Position numbers and translations under genes: made by a program. From Paulownia fortunei (Eukaryota; Streptophyta; Magnoliopsida; Lamiales; Paulowniaceae): a stretch of DNA of 64,000 bases. The stretch is from contig CM033114.1 in the NCBI GenBank assembly GCA_019321725.1, positions 17,774,278-17,838,277 of the forward strand, written 5' to 3'. The notes under the pieces were generated by a model, which ran no database searches, was not told where the DNA came from, and saw only the letters and a program-made list of their open reading frames with translations. Of the stretch, positions 57,054 through 64,000 are shown piece by piece (the first letter of the stretch is position 1; each line of letters begins with the position of its first letter).

Positions 57054-58655
57054 TGATAAGTGCATATTTTGATATATTTTTTTTATTAAATACTTTATAC
57101 TTTTCTTGATTTATTCTTGTTAATATTATTATTTTATTAATATTTTGTATTAGGGAATAAATGGAAGCATGTTTCCAAATTTATACAGTTTTTGTAATTT
57201 GAGCATAACTTCATGATCAAAAGCTCTATGAACTTGAAACTTATTTCATTTGAAAGACAAGAGACAGAGGTACAACTTTTTTATTGGAAACTCAGCCCAA
57301 TTTAATTTATATGATAGTAGAAAATTTCTCCAAGTAGTAACACAAAATGGATCACCAAAATTCGAATCAGAATTCAGCCCAATATTGACTTATTTTACCA
57401 ATTGGGTTATTTCTCTTGAACCCAAATTTATTTTGGGCGAAAATTTGGATATTTTATACCCAAGAGTTAAATAAACAAGTTTTCGGAAGACAAGATGGTG
57501 TGAAAATGTATTAAAATGGTAAAAAAGGCTGCAATTTGTTGCTGCTATTAAAGGCGGCTCTTGGACATGACTCGGTAATTTGACCATATCTCCTTCATCC
57601 GACTACCAAATTTGATAAAAGATATATGAAAATATATCAATGCCGAAAACTCTACAATTTTGATTCTTCATGTATCTTCAAAATCTGGCTGTACATGATC
57701 GAAAAATACAATTTAATTCAATGGGTGAGAAATTGTGTAACAACTTACCAACTCTTGGCAACTAGTATACCATTTGATTAACCTTCCATTATTTATTTGG
57801 TCTCTAGCTTACTCCAAGTACTATAAATAGGTCATGTATTAAGTTTGTAAGAGGAAGGGGGTAGAGGGTTTCTTTAGGCTAAGTTATCTAGTTTGTATAT
57901 TTTTTAGTATTGTAAGTTTTCTAGTAATAATGGAAATGTATTCTCTAGTTTTTTTTATATTTTTAGTCTTTGCTACTTTTATTATGTCTTTCTAAATTTC
58001 ATTTTATTGAGGAAAAAGGTGAACCTCTTGATGGAGGAAGAGGAATGGTTATAAGGGTAGAAAATATTTAAGTATGTTGTATTATTATTTTTATTTTTGA
58101 TCAAAACTTTACTTATTTTGTGGTGATTCTTGATTTATGTATCTCCAATGGCACAACAAATACTTGGGTTTATTTAGCTTATTGTACGGTTTTACCCCAT
58201 CGACTGCTAATGTGAAACCTTGATTTGTTGTTGACGAAGGTATGCATAAATGCTTGATCCCATAAATAAGTATTGGTGTTAAGAGATAATTTGCAATAGT
58301 AAGACAATATCATAATTACCTTATTGCATGAGTTATTTGATAATATCTTCCCATTGGAACCTTTATTATGTATGGATTGCAATTGTGGCAATTAATAGAG
58401 GTAAAAAAAAATAATTATTTCTCTATCCAAAACTCAAGAGTGGATCCCTAATCTTCAGTATTTTCATTACTTTTGTTTTTCTTTAGTTACAACATACATT
58501 AATTGTTCATATATTTTGATTCACATAAACTCCATCCTTTTAGAAATATAAACTTGAATTCTTCAAACAACTTTCTTGTGGATTGAATTTGGTTCACGAG
58601 AAATTTATTACTTAATACAACCTGAACTTGGGTTTGTAACCTTAAAGTTATAACA
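57054..58655 (+). repeat. 5' LTR of Athila-like element 2
   Basis: About 1.6 kb, TGATAAGTGCATATTTTG to AAGTTATAACA. The start resembles the TGATGAG starts at 48742 and 54180. The 3' LTR is outside the window. Confidence 0.82.
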
Positions 58656-58662
58656 AGTTTTT

Positions 58663-58677
58663 TGCGCCATTGCCGGG
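58663..58677 (+). other. Primer-binding site of Athila-like element 2
   Basis: TGCGCCATTGCCGGG, a slightly decayed TGGCGCCGTTGCCGGG. Confidence 0.85.
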
Positions 58678-58748
58678 TAAGGCAAGTATTCAGGTTTGTT
58701 AATATTTTTCCTTTGTAAATATAGTTTGTTTATTTTCTTTATGGATAT

Positions 58749-60290
58749 ATGGTTATATGGTATCGTAGTCATAATTTTCGACATTTAGTAAGAAATAATT
58801 TTGAAACTTTGTTTGGAAATTTGTTTGAATCATCTCCACACACTTCCACCATAGCTGAAAATGAAAGTGTCCAGGATGAAAATGATAATCAACAAGTGCG
58901 TACCATGCGTTATTACTTGCAACCTCCTAGAAATTCTTCTCCTTCTTGTTTCATTTTTTTTCTAAATGCAAATAATTTTCGATTTAAGTCAGGTATGATC
59001 CCTTTACTTCCTAATTTCCATGGTTTAGACTTTAAAAGCCCTTACTTGCATTTAAAAGAATTTGATGAAGCATGTGCTACTTTTGATGATCAAACTTGCA
59101 CAAATGAGATTGTTAAACTCAAATTATTGTCTTTTTCTTTAAAAGATAAAGCAAAAAATTGGCTTAATTTTTTAAAACCTGGGTCAAATGGCACTTGGCA
59201 AGATATGTAAGCTGAATTTTTGAAAAAAATCTTTCCAACTCAGAACGCTAATACTTTGAAAAGACAAATTCAAAATTTTTCTCAAAATTCGAATGAAGCT
59301 TTCTTTCAATGTTGGGAAGATTTAAAAATTTGTTGAATTTATGCCCACATCATAGTTTTGAAAAATGACGCTTAATTAGTTTCTTTTATGAAGGTTTAGC
59401 TCCTGAAACAAAATAATTTATTGAAACAATGTGTAATAGTGAGTTTCTTGATAAAGAACTTCAGAAAACTGTCAATCATGGCATAGTGATATTTCTTCCG
59501 AAGGTTCTATTAGATCTAATCTTGCTAATAGTAATAAAGGAAAATATTATCTTAGCCAAGAAGATGATCTAAATGCTAGGCTTGCTAGTTTAACAAGAAA
59601 AGTTGAAGTCATGGAATTTAAAAAGTAAAGGAAATCAAATATGTGCAAGAGGAAGAAGTTTGTAGTAATTGTAAACTTTTGGGGCACTACACCAATGAAT
59701 GTCCAAATATTCCAGTACAAGCAATTTTTATGAACACATTCAAAAAATCTTTCCATTCTCCATATTCTGAAACTTACAATCCACAATGGAGAAATCATTG
59801 TAATTTCAGTTGGCAAGATGATAATCGTGCCCAACCACTGCATTCACAAAAACCACCACACTTTCATTCTTATCTAGCTTCACATACAAAATCCGTTGAG
59901 GAGACTTTGCAAGCATTTATGCATGAACAAACAAACATCAATAATCAAACTTCACAAACTATCAATGAGATCAGAAGCACACTTTCAACACTGACAGCTT
60001 CTTTGCGTACTCATGAAAAAGGTAAATTTCCTGCTCAACCTCAACATAATCCTTCAACTCAATGTCATGTTTCTTCTTCAGGTGAAAATGCAGTCAGGGA
60101 GGCTAATTCAATTACAACTCTTCAGAATGAAAAAGTTATTAACAAGACTATTCATGCCAAGGAGAAAGTTTAGAATCCACTTCCAGAAATGAAAAATGGA
60201 AATAGTCTTGACGATGAAGGTAAGTTTGAAGTAGGTAAGTGTGAAAATGATGAAAAACAAAAATATTTACCTCCAGTACTCTTTCCTTAA
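58749..60290 (+). pseudogene. Athila-like element 2 gag
   Basis: Open to 59210: MIPLLPNFHGLDFKSPYLHL, LLSFSLKDKAKNWLNFLKPG and TWQDM, then TAA. The frame continues AEFLKKIFPTQNANTLKRQI with further frameshifts to about 59480. The open part 59643-60173 carries a CCHC zinc knuckle CSNCKLLGHYTNEC (59661-59705) and a Q/H/N-rich tail. Gag forms the particle; the knuckle binds RNA. Confidence 0.88.
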
Positions 60291-61000
60291 AGATTGCAAG
60301 TAACTCAGAAATTGAACTCAAATGCTGAAATTTTTGAAATTTTTAAACAAGTCAAGATTAATATTCTATTGTTAGATGCAATCAAGCAAGTTCCACCTTA
60401 TGCCAAATTTTTGAAAGATTTATATACAATCAAAAGAAAACATCATGTACAAAAGAAGGCATTTTTAACTGAAAGTGTTAGTTCAATCATTCAATAATTC
60501 ACTCAATCTAAGTATAAAGATCCAGGTTGTCCAACTATTTCGTGTATCATAGGAAACACTAGAATAGAGCGTGCTTTGTTGATTTTGGTGCTAGTATAAA
60601 TCTTCTATCTTTTTCAGTTTATGAACAGTTAGGTTTGGGAGAATTTAAAACAACTTCTATTGTACTCCAACTAGCTAACCGTTTGATTAAAGTTCCAAAG
60701 GGAATAGTAGAAGATGTGTTGGTATAAATTGATAAGTTTTACCTTTCAGTTGATTTCATTATTTTGGATACAGAGTCTGTTGCACAAACACATATACAAA
60801 TTTCTATCATTTTGGGTCGTCCTTTTCTTACAACTTAAAATGCTTTGATCAAATGTAGAAATGGTATTTTGAAGTTATCATTTGAAAATATAACTTTGGA
60901 ACTAAATGTGTTTAATGTTTGTATGCAACTGGCAGAAGATGTTGAAGTACAGGAAGTGGATTCAATTGAGGAACTTGTTCATCAATACTTTACTACTATT
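60290..61000 (+). pseudogene. Athila-like element 2 protease region
   Basis: Linker text QVPPYAKFLKDLYTIKRKHH is at 60390-60440. The retropepsin site VDFGASINLLSFSVYEQLGL is near 60578-60640, with the catalytic Asp codon at 60581-60583. The flap and C-terminal part follow (LANRLIKVPKGIVEDVLV, IILGRPFLTT near 60810-60835). Stops at 60725 and 60837 interrupt it. Confidence 0.85.
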
Positions 61001-61174
61001 AACTCTTCAGATTCTTTAGAGACTTGTTTTGAAAATGAAAGTATTTGTAAAAAGGCACACACTAATACTATCTCTGAATTTTTGCAAGTATAAGAAAAAT
61101 ATTTTTGGAAGCCAAGGTTCGAAGAACTTTCATCATCAACAGTAAAATCTATTTCATCAAGTATTAAAGCTCCT

Positions 61175-62353
61175 GTGGTTGATTTGAAACCTTTGCTAGT
61201 TAATTTGAAATACTCTTTCTTAGGTGAGAATGAAACTTTTTCAGTAATAATTTCTTTCAAACTCGATGCATCTCAAGAAGGTAAGTTGATCAAAACTCTA
61301 AAAATACATAAGAATGCTTTAGGATGGACCATTGCTGATATTAAAGGTATTAATCTTTTCATTTGCACACATAACATCTATCTAGAGGAAAATGCTAAAC
61401 CTTCTAAAGAAATGCAACGAAGGTTAAATCCTAATATAAAAGAAGTAGTGAGAAATAAAGTCATTAAACTCTTACATAATGGAATTATTTATTCTATTTC
61501 TGATAGCAAATGGGTAAGTCCTACTCAAGTTGTACCTAAGAAATCTAGAGTTAATATAGTCAAGAATGAGAATGATGAATTAATTCCAATTAAGACTGTT
61601 ACTGGTTGACGAATGTGCATTGACTATAGAAAATTCAACTCAGTTACTAGAAAAGATCATTTTTCATTACCTTTCATGGATCAAATTTTAGAAAGAGTTG
61701 CGGGACATGAATTTTATTGCTTTTTAGATGGATATTCTGGGTATAATCAAATTGCAATTGCACTTGAAGATCAAGAGAAAACAACTTTTACATGTCCTTT
61801 TGGTACTTTTGCATATCGAATGATGCCTTTTGGATTATGTAATGCACTAGCTACATTCCAAGGATGCATGCTTAGTATTTTTAGTGATATGGTTGATCGT
61901 TTTCTTCAAGTCTTCATGGATAATTTTTCTGTTTTTGGTAATTCATTTGATGATTGCTCATCTAATTTAGAAAATATTTTAATTAGATGTGAATAAAAGA
62001 ATCTTGTGTTCAATTGGGAGAAATGTCATTTCATGGTAACAACTGGTATTGTTCTTGGACACATTATATCATCAGAAGGTATTGAGGTTGACAAATCTAA
62101 AATTGAGTTAATTGCCAATTTGCGAATACCAAAGACTGTGAAGGAGATTAGATCATTTTTAGGACATGCTGGTTTTTATAGAAGATTTATCAAAAATTTT
62201 AATATAATATCTAAACCTTTGTGTAATCTTCTAACAAAAGATACTATTTTTGAATGGACTGAAAATTGTGAAAATATTTTTGTTAAGCTTAAAAGCATGC
62301 TTACGTCTGCTCCAATCATGCAGCCTCTAATTGGACTTTACCTTTTGAAATAA
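61175..62353 (+). pseudogene. Athila-like element 2 reverse transcriptase
   Basis: 61175-61609 holds the region before RT and its first block (LGWTIADIKGINLFICTHNI, PSKEMQRRLNP, SKWVSPTQVVPKKS). TGA at 61607-61609 replaces the usual Trp. 61613-61996 gives MCIDYRKFNSVTRKDHFSLP, FYCFLDGYSGYNQI, MMPFGLCNALATFQ and the active-site box VFMDNFSVFG, where Asn (61922-61924) replaces the second catalytic Asp. 62006-62353 gives LGHIISSEGIEVDKSKIELI and IRSFLGHAGFYRRFIKNF (thumb). A TAA lies between the last two. Catalytically dead if translated. Confidence 0.93.
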
Positions 62354-62935
62354 TGTGTGATGCTAGTGATTATGCTATTGGAGCTATCTTGGGACAAAAG
62401 AAAAGATAAAAAAACCATATGTTATTTACTATGCAAGTAAAACTTTAAATGATGCTCAATTGAATTATACAACAACTGAAAAAGAATTACTTGTTGTAAT
62501 TTTTGTATTGGACAAATTTTGATCTTATCTTGTTGGCTCACCAATTGTTATTTTCAGTGATCATGCAGCTTTGAAATATCTTTTGTCAAAAAAAGATGCT
62601 ACACCAAGACTGATTAGGTGGATTCTCTTACTCCAGGAATTTAATGTTACTATTCGAGATAAAAAGGGTAGATAATGTACTGGTTGATCATTTGTTGAGA
62701 CTTGTTTGTGATGACTCGTTTCAAACCACACCTATTAATGATACTTTCTCTGATGAACAACTATTTAATATTTCTATTTTACCTTGGTTTGCTGACATTG
62801 TTAATTTTCTTATGATAGAAAAGATGACATCGCATTGGAACTCTCAAGACAAAAAGAAGTTTTTTACTGAGGTTAATTTTTTTTATTGGGATAATCCATA
62901 CCTATTCAAATATTATCCGGATCAAATCTTTTGAA
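62354..62935 (+). pseudogene. Athila-like element 2 RNase H and connector
   Basis: RNase H begins FEIMCDASDYAIGAILGQKK near 62347-62405 and continues in shifted frames (LNYTTTEKELLVVIFVLDKF, then SPIVIFSDHAALKYLLSKKD). The open stretch 62644-62934 is the connector to integrase (DNVLVDHLLRLV, NISILPWFADIVNFL). Stops at 62406 and 62521. Confidence 0.87.
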
Positions 62936-62940
62936 GTTGT

Positions 62941-63893
62941 GTGCCTGACAATAAGATAGTTAATATTATCAAATTTTGTCATTCAAAAACATATGGTGGT
63001 CATTTTTCTGTAAAGAAAATTATTGCAAAAATCTTGCAATGTAGATTTTATTGGCCATCTCTTTTCAAAAACACTTACACTTTCTGTAAAAATTGTGAAA
63101 ATTGTCAAAAATTAGGGTCTCTTTCAAAGAGAAATATGATGCCCCTACACCCTATCCTAGTGATTGAAATCTTTGACTGTTGGGTATTGATTTTATGGGG
63201 CCATTTCCATTATCATTTAGTTTTCTTTACATATTGGTTGTCATAGATTATGTTTCAAAATGGATCAAGGCAATTCCTTGTCGAAACAATGATCACAAAA
63301 TAGTGATAAATTTTTTGAAAGAAAATATTTTAAATCGATTTGGAATTCCTAGATCTATTATTAGTGATGGGGGAAAATATTTTTGTAATAAAGTTTTTGG
63401 AACTTTACTGAGAAAATATGGAATTATATATAAAGTTGCAATCCCTTATCACCCTCAGACAAATAGACAAGTTGAACTTGCAAATAGGGAGATAAAATAA
63501 ATTTTGGAGAAAACAGTTAACCCAAACCGTAAAGATTGGTCTCTTAGACTTACCGATACACTTTTGGCATATAGAACTGCTTTCAAAATATCATTAGACT
63601 TGTCTTCTTATAGGATAGTTTATGGAAAACCATGTCATTTACCTGTCGAACTTGAACATAAAGCTTATTGGGCAATCAAAATGTTTAACTTCAACCTTGA
63701 TGAAGCTTCAAAATTGCACAAATTGCAAATCAATGAACTTCAAGAATTGAGAAATGATGCATATGAGAATTCTAAAATTTATAAAGCAAGAATCAAAGAT
63801 TTTCATAATAATAAATTTCAAGAAAAATATTTGAGGTTGGTTAAAAGGTTTTGCTTTATAATTTTCGATTACATTTGTTTCCTGAAAAATTGA
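62941..63893 (+). pseudogene. Athila-like element 2 integrase
   Basis: The HHCC zinc-binding domain is at 62941-63130 (CHSKTYGGHFSVKKIIAKIL, then CKNCENCQKLG). The core reads GIDFMGPFPLSFSFLYILVV (63183 on, first Asp), FGIPRSIISDGGKYFCNK (second Asp) and HPQTNRQVELANREIK (Glu, usually GQVE/GQAE). A TAA at 63498-63500 is followed by the C-terminal part (KDWSLRLTDTLLAYRTAFK, PCHLPVELEHKAYWAIK). The frame shifts once near 63180. The catalytic triad itself is intact. Confidence 0.92.
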
Positions 63894-64000
63894 GATCAAG
63901 GTGGAGTAGTCTTTTTGTTGTAAAAAATGTATATCCTTATGGGACGATTGACATTGAGAATCCTATAAATTGTAACATATTCAAAGTAAATGGACAAAGA
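63894..64000 (+). other. Continuation of Athila-like element 2
   Basis: Frameshifted integrase C-terminal text ([20 protein letters not shown], then DIENP) continues to the window edge. Confidence 0.7.

Larger units (their letters stand above)
57054..64000 (+). mobile_element. Athila-like gypsy element 2 (runs off the window)
   Basis: 5' LTR, PBS, gag, protease, RT, RNase H and integrase in gypsy order (integrase after RNase H). The 3' end lies beyond 64000. It is inserted into the protease region of Athila-like element 1; the probable left target duplication is AAGTT (57049-57053). It has fewer lesions than the other elements here but still has many stops and a mutated RT active site. Confidence 0.92.

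Noticed and set aside
1..64000. A novel multi-gene system (defence, biosynthetic or mobile operon)
   Set aside because: All recognisable protein text belongs to retrotransposons or to one NB-LRR pseudogene. The remaining DNA is AT-rich and non-coding as far as I can read it.

Overview
This is an AT-rich eudicot plant nuclear window. It is a graveyard of nested retrotransposons around one broken disease-resistance (NB-ARC/LRR) gene. I see no intact host gene, no rRNA or tRNA gene, and nothing prokaryotic. The resistance gene resembles the R1-type CC-NB-LRR proteins annotated in asterids, so an asterid host is a reasonable but weak inference.

Left part (1-8,103): a decayed Ty1-copia pol with its 3' LTR (1-2,182), a long gene-free AT-rich stretch, a possible hAT-like MITE (5,261-5,650), a minus-strand LINE fragment (6,112-6,647), and a second decayed copia RT/RNase H with a probable LTR (6,653-8,097).

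Resistance gene (8,104-25,430, minus strand): three collinear pieces at 23,671-25,430, 13,166-13,263 and 8,104-8,272 make up one LRR gene. It is split by a Tork/Tnt1-like copia (8,273-13,165) and by a 10.4-kb SIRE-like copia (13,264-23,670). Removing each element and one copy of its 5-bp target duplication restores the LRR reading frame at both junctions. The gene also carries a damaged P-loop, stops and frameshifts, so it is a pseudogene.

Nest on the minus strand (25,603-about 39,680): a second SIRE-like element hosts three later arrivals. These are a 2.2-kb solo LTR (26,931-29,143), a second Tork copy (30,192-35,067, perfect GAGTT duplication) and a 1.2-kb solo LTR of the same family as the first (37,921-39,165). 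The host's pol has collapsed into an in-frame integrase-to-RNase H fusion.

Right part: an Ivana/Oryco-like copia (39,848-46,570) with a tRNA-derived SINE inside it (43,872-44,153). Next is a minus-strand Ty3-gypsy remnant with gag but no pol (47,030-51,334), which carries a 44-bp minisatellite and an inserted Athila-type LTR. A gene-free region with a diverged tandem duplication follows (51,335-54,179). The window ends with two Athila-like elements, the second (57,054 to the end) inserted into the protease region of the first (54,180-57,053).

The genes do not form a pathway; what connects them is insertion history. The most informative signals are the two-step interruption of the resistance gene, the nonsense codons shared by the two oppositely oriented Tork copies, and the extra 3' ORF of the SIRE element. 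I found no convincing previously undescribed system. Lineage names (Tork, SIRE, Ivana, Athila) come from recognised motifs, without a database search.
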